A stretch of DNA of 64,000 nucleotides from Tenacibaculum tangerinum. Its GTDB lineage: Bacteria > Bacteroidota > Bacteroidia > Flavobacteriales > Flavobacteriaceae. Numbering within the stretch: the first letter of the stretch is position 1; each line of letters starts with the position of its first letter. This document shows positions 18,200-26,563 of the stretch, piece by piece. Location of the stretch: contig NZ_CP122539.1 in assembly GCF_029853675.1 (NCBI RefSeq), positions 2,189,001 to 2,253,000 of the forward strand, given 5' to 3'. A program made the translations under genes and the position numbers. Under the pieces are notes generated by a model. That model made no database searches, had not been told where the DNA came from, and saw nothing but the letters and a program-made list of their open reading frames with translations.

Positions 18200-18784
18200 A
18201 TGAAAATAAAAATTTTAAAAACAGTTTTATTATTTGCAGTAATTATATTTTTTAATTGCTCAAATAATGATGATTCTATTGAACAAGACCAATTACCTCC
18301 GATAACACAAACTGGAGCTAACACTTTTGGGTGTGTTATAAATGGAGAGGTTTTAGTACCTAAAGATGCTATAAATTACCCCCCAGGTCCTATACCAAGA
18401 GGTTTAAAAGTATACTATCAAAATAACATCTTGACTATAGATGCTGGAAATTTAGCAGATGATAATGGTAATCGTGTATACATATATATAAATGGTATTA
18501 ATAGTACTGGAAGCTTTGAACTTAACAATGCTGAATATACAGCAAATAACTTCACTCCAAACTATTCTTATTTATGGGTTCGTGAAAATAATAATGATAT
18601 AGATAAAATATACTTATCAAAAACTACAACTGGAAGTATTAATATCAGTCGATTTGATTCAGTAAATAACATAGTGTCTGGTAATTTTGATAACCTAAAC
18701 ATAGTAAACAAAGACAATACTAATGAATCAATTACTTTAACTAATGGTAGATTCGATTTTAATTTAAATACAGTAAATAATTAA
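18200..18784 (+). CDS. Lipoprotein, DUF6252-like, copy 2 of 3
   Basis: Paralogue of 194 residues directly after copy 1 (13-base spacer AAAACCGAAACCAT plus start). The first 46 residues match copy 1 except for one or two positions, and the last 13 residues (GRFDFNLNTVNN) are identical. The core is clearly different: an insertion/deletion at residues 57-65, and INSTGSFELNNAEYTANNF replacing TSTGTYSFGLSNGES. Identity at both edges with a divergent core points to repeated gene conversion or unequal crossing-over. Function is unknown. Confidence 0.8.
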   Translation: MKIKILKTVLLFAVIIFFNCSNNDDSIEQDQLPPITQTGANTFGCVINGEVLVPKDAINYPPGPIPRGLKVYYQNNILTIDAGNLADDNGNRVYIYINGINSTGSFELNNAEYTANNFTPNYSYLWVRENNNDIDKIYLSKTTTGSINISRFDSVNNIVSGNFDNLNIVNKDNTNESITLTNGRFDFNLNTVNN

Positions 18785-18797
18785 AAACCGAAACCAT

Positions 18798-19373
18798 ATG
18801 AAAACAAACATTTTAAAAACAGTTTTATTATTTGCAGTAATTATATTTTTTAATTGCTCAAATAATGATGATTCCATTGAACAAGACCAATTACCTCCGA
18901 TAACACAAACTGGAGCTAATACTTTTGGGTGTGTTGTTAACGGTAAAGTAATTATTCCAAAAGATGGTATAGGTGTACCTCAACCAAAAGGAATTAATGT
19001 TTACTATTTTCAGAATAATAATTTTGTAATAGATGCAGCTAATTTAAAAGATAGTAATAGAGATCGTATTTACTTATATGTAAACAACTTAACATCTACA
19101 GGGACTTATTCTTTTGGAGTGAGTAATGGTCAAGGCACTTCTACTTTCGAACCTGACTTCCCTCATTGCTGGGTAAGAACTTTTGATAATGCAAATGGTA
19201 GTAAAAGATATTTTTCCAATTTAAATTCTGGATCTATTACTGTTACATATTTTGATGCTAATAACCATATAGTAGCGGGAACATTTCAATTAACTGTTGC
19301 TAATGAAAATGATACTAATGACGTTATCGAAATAACAGAAGGACGTTTCGATGTAAATTGGATTGAATTATAA
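18798..19373 (+). CDS. Lipoprotein, DUF6252-like, copy 3 of 3
   Basis: Paralogue of 191 residues with the same 13-base spacer and lipoprotein signal (Cys20). Its core (TSTGTYSFGVSNGQGTSTF, PHCWVRTF) is closer to copy 1 than to copy 2. Its C terminus (GRFDVNWIEL) differs from the other two. A hairpin follows at 19379-19401, and the esterase-like gene starts 80 bases on. Function is unknown; as lipoproteins next to a secreted esterase-like protein they could be accessory or protective partners, but nothing in the sequence proves it. Confidence 0.8.
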   Translation: MKTNILKTVLLFAVIIFFNCSNNDDSIEQDQLPPITQTGANTFGCVVNGKVIIPKDGIGVPQPKGINVYYFQNNNFVIDAANLKDSNRDRIYLYVNNLTSTGTYSFGVSNGQGTSTFEPDFPHCWVRTFDNANGSKRYFSNLNSGSITVTYFDANNHIVAGTFQLTVANENDTNDVIEITEGRFDVNWIEL

Positions 19374-19378
19374 AAAAA

Positions 19379-19401
19379 GACAGTTGCCTCTAACAACCGT
19401 C
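19379..19401 (+). terminator. Hairpin after the lipoprotein triplet
   Basis: GACAGTTG and CAACCGTC pair with one mismatch around a 7-base loop. There is no long T run, so it may weaken rather than stop read-through into the next gene. Confidence 0.4.
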
Positions 19402-19452
19402 TATAATATTAAACTCTAAAACACTTTATTAAAATTTAACACATACAAAGTT

Positions 19453-22251
19453 ATGAAAAAAAACATACTTTTTTTATTTATATTTTTAATTTCGTTGATA
19501 GCACAAGCGCAATTAACCAATGGAAATTTCACAACAGAAATAGACGAAAGGTTTAAAAATCTTAACAAAACTACTATTACATCAAATATATTAATAGATA
19601 GAGTTTTTTCAATGGCTGAAATCCAAACCTTTAACCAAAATTTAAGAAAAGACACTTCTAATGTATCTCATTTTAAACAAGCTTGGAGTGAATTATATAG
19701 AGCGTCTTATACTAAAAATTTCCCATCAGTTGACATATTTAAAAATCAACTGAAGGCTAAGAAATATACTTCTAATGTTGTACCAATCGGAATAATAAAT
19801 ACAGCGTTTCATGAATGTAATTTTGGCACAACAGAACAAAACGCTACAGTAAGTTATAATTCTAGTACTGGGTTGTTTAGTAATATTGCAGGTAAAATTC
19901 CTTTTATAAAAAAACAGACCACTATTATAGCTCCACTGGTGACTAAAGCATCAGGGCACTCTATTACATTTACTACTGATAATTTGTTTAAATTATACAA
20001 ACAGGGAAAACCTATAAAAAATTTAATTTTATACACAAATAACTCTTCGTTTTCATTGATAAGCAACTATAATTTAAGAACTACAAATTTTTCAACAACG
20101 TATCAAAACACTGGTTTACAGACACTTCGTTTTGTGGTTACATATAGTGATAATACATCAAAAACGACTTATGGCACTGTAAATATAATAAAACCTGTTA
20201 CTTACGCTCAGAGAGACAGTTCTTCTAATTTATTAACTATTGATTCAGATGACGATTTACTGTTCCAAGGATATGATGAAAATCAAGTATACAGAGGTCT
20301 AAATGAGTATCGAATTTATTATGATACACAAAATAATGATGAAGTAGTTAATAAACCTTTATATATTATTGATGGTTATGACCCTAATGATTCTAGAAAA
20401 ATCGATGCACAAGATTATATTAACTTTAATCCTAATGAAGATAAAAGCATTATAGATTTAATGAAGTATGGAAACAATATCAATTTGATAGATTCTTTAA
20501 ATCATAAAGGTTTTGATGTAATAATTGTAAATCACCCAGTATACAATAGAGGTAATAAAACTATTGATGGAGGTAGTGATTATATTGAGCGTAATGCTTA
20601 TACTTTTATAAGTTTAATACGTCATATAAAAAGTATTCAACAAGGTAATGAGAAGGCTGTAGTTATTGGTCCAAGTATGGGCGGATTAATTTCTCGCTAT
20701 GCATTAGCTTTTATGGAAAAGAAATTAGCTGAAACTGGAGATAATACAAAATGGAATCATAACACTCGCTTATGGGTAAGTTTTGACAGTCCACACCAAG
20801 GGGCTAATATACCTATTGGTGTACAAAAAGGCATACAATATTTTGCAGAAGTACTAGACAACGAAGGAGCTAAAGAGTTTATAAATGAAGAGCTAAACAA
20901 ACCTGCTCCTAAACAAATGCTTGTAAACCACTATACGAATAATACTAGTTTACCTGTTGGAGCTCCAAATTTTAGAAACCGCTTTCAAAATGCTTTAGAT
21001 AACATAGGAATGCCACAAAATTTAAGGAAAGTAGCCTTACTTAATGGAAGTATATATGGGCAACTAAATGGAGTTTCATCAGGCAATTATCTGGATATCG
21101 ACACTAAAATACCGATACTATTTGGACTATTTCACTTTAATTTATTACACTCAGATTTCTACCATAGTACAAATATTAAAAGTGGAAGCCAAAAGTTTCT
21201 TACTTTTAGTAATGATGGTTTCTATATAAGTTTTCTTTTTTGGAAAATTACAATAATAAAGGGAAGACACACATACTCATCTCCTTCTTCAAAAGGCAGT
21301 TATGATATTGCACCTGGTGGACACTTTGGAGCCCATAAAATTTTAGCAAAAGAATCAAATAGTGATTCCTATTGGTCTGCTTGGGGTATCAGGTGGGTAC
21401 ATACGTTAACCACAAGGTCAACTATATTTGACCCAACACATAGTTTCATTCCGACTAAAAGTGCATTAGCTTATACAGGTAGTTCTACATTAGATGAATA
21501 TCTTGCAGATAAAAATAGAGTTTGTACTGGTGAAACTCCTTTTGATGGCTATTTCGCTCCTCAAAATAATGAAGAGCATATTTTTCTTACTAATGAAAAC
21601 GTAAACTGGTTAACTGAAGAAATTATGGGCAACCCTCAAAATCCACCAGTTTACATAAGACCTTTTACAATTCAAGGAGAAAATACGATATGCTATTCTG
21701 AATATAAAACATTTACCATAGACGCTATATCTTCATGTCAAAGTACAACCCAATGGTCGGTAAGTAATAATTTAATTATTTCTTCTCAAACTAACAAGAG
21801 TATAACGGTCACTCCTATAGATAGTTCTACAAATGGCTTAGGCTGGATATCAGCTAAAAGAGAAGGTGGAAATACTGTTATTGATGATAAAGGAATATGG
21901 GTAGGAAAACCTTTAGAGCAATTCGCCTCTTTTAGATTAGTGGGAAATACCCAAATTTTTTCGCAACAATGGTCTAGATTAGAAGCTTCTGGGCAGTTTT
22001 TAATTCCTGAATATGAAAAAGATTTATATACATTTGATTATGATTGGAGTATACCTAATAGTGAAATAAGATACGCTGAAAATAAACGAATAGCTAATAT
22101 AAAGCCATACTATACTGGAAATATTAATATTGGGTTACGATTAAAAAACATATGTGGATGCTCTAATTGGTATACTAGACAGTTTAACGTAGTCTATGAA
22201 GGAGGCGGCACAGGTGGAGGAGGTAATGTTTTAACTCCAGTTTTTGAATAA
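19453..22251 (+). CDS. Large secreted alpha/beta-hydrolase (esterase or lipase-like)
   Basis: Secreted protein of 932 residues with a Sec signal peptide (LFLFIFLISLIAQAQ, cut about residue 19). Residues about 290-480 are an alpha/beta-hydrolase domain: PLYIIDGYDPND, VIIVNHPVYNRG, then the nucleophile elbow GPSMGG around residue 410 (G-x-S-x-G) and SFDSPHQGANIP, all typical of lipase/PGAP1-like folds. A late His in GGHFGAHK around residue 624 could complete the triad. Residues 730-920 are Ig/PKD-like beta domains (ISCQSTTQWSVS). The end GGGTGGGGNVLTPVFE resembles the linker before a type IX secretion signal, but no sorting domain follows. A good terminator lies 21 bases downstream. The substrate is unknown. 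Confidence 0.75.
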   Translation: MKKNILFLFIFLISLIAQAQLTNGNFTTEIDERFKNLNKTTITSNILIDRVFSMAEIQTFNQNLRKDTSNVSHFKQAWSELYRASYTKNFPSVDIFKNQLKAKKYTSNVVPIGIINTAFHECNFGTTEQNATVSYNSSTGLFSNIAGKIPFIKKQTTIIAPLVTKASGHSITFTTDNLFKLYKQGKPIKNLILYTNNSSFSLISNYNLRTTNFSTTYQNTGLQTLRFVVTYSDNTSKTTYGTVNIIKPVTYAQRDSSSNLLTIDSDDDLLFQGYDENQVYRGLNEYRIYYDTQNNDEVVNKPLYIIDGYDPNDSRKIDAQDYINFNPNEDKSIIDLMKYGNNINLIDSLNHKGFDVIIVNHPVYNRGNKTIDGGSDYIERNAYTFISLIRHIKSIQQGNEKAVVIGPSMGGLISRYALAFMEKKLAETGDNTKWNHNTRLWVSFDSPHQGANIPIGVQKGIQYFAEVLDNEGAKEFINEELNKPAPKQMLVNHYTNNTSLPVGAPNFRNRFQNALDNIGMPQNLRKVALLNGSIYGQLNGVSSGNYLDIDTKIPILFGLFHFNLLHSDFYHSTNIKSGSQKFLTFSNDGFYISFLFWKITIIKGRHTYSSPSSKGSYDIAPGGHFGAHKILAKESNSDSYWSAWGIRWVHTLTTRSTIFDPTHSFIPTKSALAYTGSSTLDEYLADKNRVCTGETPFDGYFAPQNNEEHIFLTNENVNWLTEEIMGNPQNPPVYIRPFTIQGENTICYSEYKTFTIDAISSCQSTTQWSVSNNLIISSQTNKSITVTPIDSSTNGLGWISAKREGGNTVIDDKGIWVGKPLEQFASFRLVGNTQIFSQQWSRLEASGQFLIPEYEKDLYTFDYDWSIPNSEIRYAENKRIANIKPYYTGNINIGLRLKNICGCSNWYTRQFNVVYEGGGTGGGGNVLTPVFE

Positions 22252-22272
22252 GAATATTATTTTGAATAGTTT

Positions 22273-22311
22273 AAAAGCAGGTTTTCATTTTAAAACTTGC
22301 TTTTATTTTTT
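22273..22311 (+). terminator. Terminator of the esterase-like gene
   Basis: AAAAGCAGGTTTT and AAAACTTGCTTTT form a 13-bp stem with one G-T pair around CATTTT, followed by an AT-rich T run. Confidence 0.8.
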
Positions 22312-22337
22312 ATGTCCGAAAACTGGCAACATGGACA

Positions 22338-22682
22338 TCTCTGTAACTTATCAACCATTTCCCATACAGGCTCATATCATTTTAAAACTAATTGCTTTTG
22401 AATCTCTTTAGAAGAAAACCCTTTTTTTTGGTAGCTGTGAGTAAAAATATGGTCTTATACCAAACAAAAAAAAGGAAGGTTAGAGTCTTGCATAATTGCA
22501 CCTCTCTTTAAGTTTATACGCTTTCGACATTTCTTACTCTCGTATCTTAACCTGCTTTTAATCAAATAATGCTCTGTATGACCACATTTACATACAACTC
22601 CTTGCTTATCTCTTTCTGATTTAAAATCAGCTATAAAAGCTTGTTCATCTTCAAAATTCGCTGTGAAACACAAAATAATCAT
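22338..22682 (-). pseudogene. IS1595-family transposase remnant (N-terminal half)
   Basis: Reading leftwards from the ATG at 22682, the peptide FEDEQAFIADFKSERDKQG followed by CKCGHTEHYLIKSR and MQDSNLPF is the zinc-ribbon N terminus of IS1595/ISXO2-type transposases. The frame breaks after about 75 codons, but the alternate frames continue recognisably as WYKTIFLLTATKKKGFSSKE and, past an internal TGA, YEPVWEMVDKLQR. The DDE catalytic domain is missing. Copy-end sequence at 22683-22753 matches 15678-15748. It marks the right edge of the insert. Confidence 0.85.
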
Positions 22683-22746
22683 CTGTTAATTTTTACTACA
22701 TTATAATACTTTTTTATAAAATATTATGTATCACAGATATTCAATA

Positions 22747-23027
22747 AATTTTAAAGTTAATCAATTACTTTGACCTTAAAATTTTAAAAAAGTTTAATTG
22801 CTTTTTTATTTTTTGTAAAAATTCATCTCATCAATATATTTCCAAACTTGATAAGACAATAATGGTTTGCAGTTTTTTTCTTCTTTAATTGCTTTGCGAA
22901 TCATTGTTGAAGATATTTGTATGATAGGCGCCACCACTTTATGAATTTTTTGATGGTTTTTAAACTGATTTTCTGCAGTTCCTTCTGAAATTCTGGGGTA
23001 TACGTAAATATTGTAATCTTCTAAAAT
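22747..23027. repeat. Right copy of the 281-bp direct repeat (inside intact nadD)
   Basis: Partner of 15372-15652, offset by exactly 7375 bases. It covers the 3' part of nadD and 59 bases beyond its stop. It joins IS1595-like sequence at AAATTTTA. Confidence 0.95.
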
Positions 23028-23390
23028 AGCCTCGTAATTTTTCCACTTGTGCAAACTCTTCAAATTATCTTCTCCCATGATTAGACTAAAGTTATAGTCT
23101 GGATATTTTTCTGAAATATGAGCTAAAGTATTGATGGTATAATTAGGTTGTGGTAGTTTAAATTCGATATCTGAAGGCCTAATTTTTTCATATTCTTGGG
23201 TCGCCAAATACACCATTTCTAAGCGATGGTGATTATCTAATAACGAGCTTTTCTTTTTAAAGGGGTTGTGTGGGGTTACCACCATCCAGATTTCATCTAA
23301 ATCTGAGTTTTCAACCAAATGGTTGGCAATAATTAAATGCCCAATATGAATTGGATTAAATGTTCCGAAGTATAATCCGATATTTTTCAT
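22806..23390 (-). CDS. nadD: Nicotinate-nucleotide adenylyltransferase
   Basis: Makes deamido-NAD from nicotinate mononucleotide and ATP in the cytoplasm. The protein has 194 residues, the family length. The nucleotidyltransferase signature GTFNPIHIGH with His15 and His18 opens the protein, and the C-terminal ISSTMIRKAI block completes the ATP site. It is the third gene of a yicC-gmk-nadD operon (16 bases after gmk). Its last 74 codons are duplicated at 15.4 kb, and its downstream neighbour has been displaced by the 7-kb insert. Confidence 0.97.
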   Translation of the reverse strand: MKNIGLYFGTFNPIHIGHLIIANHLVENSDLDEIWMVVTPHNPFKKKSSLLDNHHRLEMVYLATQEYEKIRPSDIEFKLPQPNYTINTLAHISEKYPDYNFSLIMGEDNLKSLHKWKNYEAILEDYNIYVYPRISEGTAENQFKNHQKIHKVVAPIIQISSTMIRKAIKEEKNCKPLLSYQVWKYIDEMNFYKK

Positions 23391-23405
23391 ACGATTTTAA
23401 AAATA

Positions 23406-24014
23406 CTATTCTTCTTCTGAAGTTACTTTTACTAACCCTAAAAAATCATCTACCAAATCTTCTGCTTCTTGCAGTGCAATTTCTAAATCGTAGTTTTTAA
23501 TAATTTTATCAAATTGTGGTGCATTGGCAAGTTCGGCTGAGGCTTTTGCGATACGCATGTTTATTTTATCTTCGCTTTCGGTACTTCTTTTCTTTAAACG
23601 AATCTTGAGTTCATCGATACTTGGTGGCTTCACAAAAACAGCTAAGGTTTCTTCAGGAAATTTTCTTTTGATACGTAAGCCTCCTGAAACATCGATATCA
23701 AAAATCACGTGTTTTCCCTGTGCCCAAATACGTTCAACTTCTGTTTTTAATGTTCCATAAAAGTTATCGCGATACACTTCTTCCCACTCTAAAAACTCTT
23801 GGTTTTTTATTTTTTGTTTGAAGTCTTTTAATGAGATAAAATAATAATCTATTCCGTCTTTTTCTTCTCCTCTAGGATCTCTATTAGTTGCAGAAATAGA
23901 AAACGCCAAATTGAAACGTTTTTGTGCCAACAAATGGCGTACAATTGTAGTTTTTCCTGAACCTGATGGTGCTGAAAACACAAATAACCTTCCTTTAAAT
24001 TCTTCTTTAGCCAT
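23406..24014 (-). CDS. gmk: Guanylate kinase
   Basis: Converts GMP and ATP to GDP and ADP. The protein has 202 residues. The P-loop SAPSGSGKTTIVRHL is at about 14-28, the GMP-binding block SISATNRDPRGEEKDGIDYYF at about 38-58, and the FLEWEEVYRDNFYGT segment follows. It starts 1 base after the yicC stop and precedes nadD, a gene order common in Bacteroidota. Confidence 0.97.
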   Translation of the reverse strand: MAKEEFKGRLFVFSAPSGSGKTTIVRHLLAQKRFNLAFSISATNRDPRGEEKDGIDYYFISLKDFKQKIKNQEFLEWEEVYRDNFYGTLKTEVERIWAQGKHVIFDIDVSGGLRIKRKFPEETLAVFVKPPSIDELKIRLKKRSTESEDKINMRIAKASAELANAPQFDKIIKNYDLEIALQEAEDLVDDFLGLVKVTSEEE

Positions 24015-24015
24015 T

Positions 24016-24882
24016 TTATAAAACGTTTAAAATTTGCTCTTTTATTTTCTCTAACTCGTCTTTCATTTGAATGACTAATTTTTGCATGGGAGCAAAATTA
24101 GCTTTCGAACCTGTGGTGTTAATCTCTCTTCCTATTTCTTGTACGATAAACCCTAGTTTTTTTCCATTCGAGTCTTCGCTTGCTAGCTGCTCTAAGAAAT
24201 ATTCTAAGTGATTTGCCAAACGTACCTTTTCTTCGTTAATATCTAATTTTTCTAAATAGTAAATCAATTCTTGTTCGAAACGGTTTTCATCAACTTCAAC
24301 TTTTAAATCAGTTAAAGCTTTTTGTAAACGTTCTTTCACATGCTCAATTCTATCGCCATCTAATTCTTTGATTTCTTCTAAAGCTGATTGAATATTTCGT
24401 ATTCTAGTTTTAAAGTCTTCTTCTAACGATTTTGCTTCGTCTATTCTGTATTGAATAATTTCTTTCAGTGCTTCGTTTATATGAATATCGATATGCTTCC
24501 ATTCTTCTTCATCTAACTCTTCACGTTCAGTTTTTAATGCATCGGGCATTCTAACTGCCATTTTTAGTAACTCAACATCGTCAGAAGCTCCTACTTGTGT
24601 TACGTTTCTTAATTGTTGCATGTACTCTCGTACCACACCCGTATTTACCGTAGTTGAAGTTTCGTCGGCAGTCATTTCTACATAAATAGAAAAATCTACT
24701 TTCCCTCTTACTAAGCTACTTGCTAGTTTTTTTCGAACATCTAACTCCTTTTCTCTATAGTAAGAAGGAATTCTTGTGTTCAAATCTAAATTTTTGCTAT
24801 TTAAAGATTTAACCTCGATGGTTATTTTTTTAGAGGGCAAATGCAATACAGATTTCCCGTATCCCGTCATAGACTGTATCAT
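24016..24882 (-). CDS. YicC family endoribonuclease-like protein
   Basis: Protein of 288 residues of the YicC/DUF1732 family, recently linked to RNA degradation. Diagnostic features are the start IQSMTGYGKSVL, the segment EVKSLNSKNLDLNTRIP, and the C-terminal GKKLGFIVQEIGREINTTGSKA. It leads the yicC-gmk-nadD operon and has a TATCTTTG box 21 bases upstream. The neighbouring gmk order is as widely seen in other bacteria. Confidence 0.92.
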   Translation of the reverse strand: MIQSMTGYGKSVLHLPSKKITIEVKSLNSKNLDLNTRIPSYYREKELDVRKKLASSLVRGKVDFSIYVEMTADETSTTVNTGVVREYMQQLRNVTQVGASDDVELLKMAVRMPDALKTEREELDEEEWKHIDIHINEALKEIIQYRIDEAKSLEEDFKTRIRNIQSALEEIKELDGDRIEHVKERLQKALTDLKVEVDENRFEQELIYYLEKLDINEEKVRLANHLEYFLEQLASEDSNGKKLGFIVQEIGREINTTGSKANFAPMQKLVIQMKDELEKIKEQILNVL

Positions 24883-24902
24883 AACTTCAATTTAATAATT
24901 TG

Positions 24903-24910
24903 CAAAGATA
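24903..24910 (-). promoter_or_regulatory. -7 box TATCTTTG for the yicC-gmk-nadD operon
   Basis: CAAAGATA on top, 21 bases before the yicC ATG and only a few bases from the end of the transporter gene. No clear -33 element. Confidence 0.5.
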
Positions 24911-24913
24911 CGT

Positions 24914-25813
24914 TTATTTATTGGGAGTTTGTGCTGGGCGTTTTGTTACTAAAAACACTCCTAAAAATATTAAAAGTGCTGCGCCTACTTTTACAACATC
25001 TAAATGATCGCTTCCTACAATTAATGCATAAATGGCTGCTACGACTGGTTGTAAGTATATAAAAACGCTTACTGTAGTTGGTTTTAGTTTTGACAATGCA
25101 AACAAATTAAATAAGTAGGTAATGCAAGTAGTAAATAACACCACAAAACCTACTTTTAAGTATATTGATGTTGGCATTGTTTTCCATTGTACTTGCATTA
25201 ATTCAGAAAATCCAAAAGGTAAAACCATTAAGAAACCAAAAAGATACAACCACTTTATAAAAACAATTGGATTGTATTTTGCTATTAGTTTTTTTGCTAC
25301 CACTAAATACATTGCATACGACGCTGCATTGACAAATACTAAAAAGTTTCCTAGTACGATATTGGTTGCATCTCCTTGAAGTGTGTTTCCGTAGGCTATT
25401 AAGATTATGGCTCCTATTAAGCCTATAATCACACCTACAATTTTTCGTAAGACGAGTTTTTCTTTCAGTAAAATACTTGCAAAAATTAGTACTAAAATAG
25501 GCGTTGTTACCATCATCACTGACGCATTGATCGGAGTGGTATAACTTAACCCTTTAAAAAAGGTAAGCATGTTAAAGGCAATTCCAAAAAAGGCTGCCAT
25601 TGCTACTCGTTTATAATCTGCTTTTTCTATAGAAGGCGCTTTGACAAAAAAGCCTAATACCCAAAAAACCAGTGCAGCCCCAACTACTCGAAGCAATATA
25701 AAACCAAACGGTTGTACATGCTGTCGCATTACTTCTTTTGCAATGGTAAACGTAACTCCGTAAATAAGGGTTGCAATAGATGCCGCAGTAAGTGCTAGCG
25801 CTCTTTGATTCAT
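24914..25813 (-). CDS. EamA/DMT superfamily transporter
   Basis: Inner-membrane permease of 299 residues from the ATG at 25811-25813. A longer frame adds 15 residues (MKFIIIFVLVFKISN), but the family begins at MNQRALALTAASIATLIYG, so the shorter form is preferred. Ten hydrophobic segments in two EamA repeats are visible, the second starting at LGNFLVFVNAASYAMYLVVA, each with the usual helix-4 PI/PV pattern (TPINASVMMVTTPILV; FIYLQPVVAAIYAL). It exports unknown small metabolites. It is monocistronic between the BON-LysM gene and yicC. Confidence 0.9.
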   Translation of the reverse strand: MNQRALALTAASIATLIYGVTFTIAKEVMRQHVQPFGFILLRVVGAALVFWVLGFFVKAPSIEKADYKRVAMAAFFGIAFNMLTFFKGLSYTTPINASVMMVTTPILVLIFASILLKEKLVLRKIVGVIIGLIGAIILIAYGNTLQGDATNIVLGNFLVFVNAASYAMYLVVAKKLIAKYNPIVFIKWLYLFGFLMVLPFGFSELMQVQWKTMPTSIYLKVGFVVLFTTCITYLFNLFALSKLKPTTVSVFIYLQPVVAAIYALIVGSDHLDVVKVGAALLIFLGVFLVTKRPAQTPNK

Positions 25814-25884
25814 ATTACTAATTTTAAAAACAAGGACAAAGATGATGATAAATTTCATCTTTTAACAGCGATTTCAATAACTAA

Positions 25885-25912
25885 AAAAGGCACTGCAAAT
25901 GCAGTGCCTTTT
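25885..25912. terminator. Terminator between the BON-LysM gene and the transporter gene
   Basis: AAAAGGCACTGC and GCAGTGCCTTTT form a perfect 12-bp stem with an AAAT loop. Confidence 0.9.
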
Positions 25913-25933
25913 AGTTGGTTGATTAACTTTTGA

Positions 25934-26404
25934 TTAGTCCACTAAAGGTGGTATTCTTAATACTTGCCCTGGATAAATTTTATCAGGATGCGTTAACATA
26001 GGTTTGTTTGCTTCGAAAATTACAGGGTACTTCATCGGATCGCCATAAAATTCTTTAGCAATCTTACTCAATGAATCTCCTTTAACTACCGTGTGGAATT
26101 GTGCCATGGCTGATTCATCAATTTCTTCAACCTCAGCAACTGTCATGTTATCTTCTACAGAAGCAATTCCATCGGTATTACCTACTACTAAAACTACCTT
26201 TTCTTTGGTAGCTAAATCTGCAGCCTCTCCTGTTACCGTGGCTTTGTCGTCATCGACACTAATTTCTAAATTTTCTACAGGTAATTCTAATTTACGTACT
26301 GCATCTACTAATTTTGATGCTTTTTCTGCAGCTTCTTCTTCTGTTGTTTTTCCGATACCGAAAATTTTAGCTCCGGCGTTTTTAATAAATGAAAAAATTC
26401 CCAT
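25934..26404 (-). CDS. kbp: BON and LysM domain protein (Kbp/YgaU-like)
   Basis: Protein of 156 residues with the order BON domain (about 28-95, LVDAVRKLELPVENLEI, VVGNTDGIASVEDNM) then LysM (about 103-153, HTVVKGDSLSKIAKEFYG, YPGQVLRIPP). Length and domain order match E. coli Kbp, a cytoplasmic potassium-binding protein. No signal peptide is present, consistent with Kbp rather than a cell-wall LysM protein. The potassium role is by family, not shown here. Confidence 0.88.
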   Translation of the reverse strand: MGIFSFIKNAGAKIFGIGKTTEEEAAEKASKLVDAVRKLELPVENLEISVDDDKATVTGEAADLATKEKVVLVVGNTDGIASVEDNMTVAEVEEIDESAMAQFHTVVKGDSLSKIAKEFYGDPMKYPVIFEANKPMLTHPDKIYPGQVLRIPPLVD

Positions 26405-26563
26405 TCTTCTTTTTGATTTTTTGTTAATACTGTTTTTACTATTTGACTAAGATACAATTTTTATACTAGAATTTCTATTCTAAAAAGATTTAAAATATTG
26501 TTTTTTTTAAAAAAGCTTGTTAGTACTAGGAAGAGCTTTTAAGGTTTTTACTTTTTGGTATCT

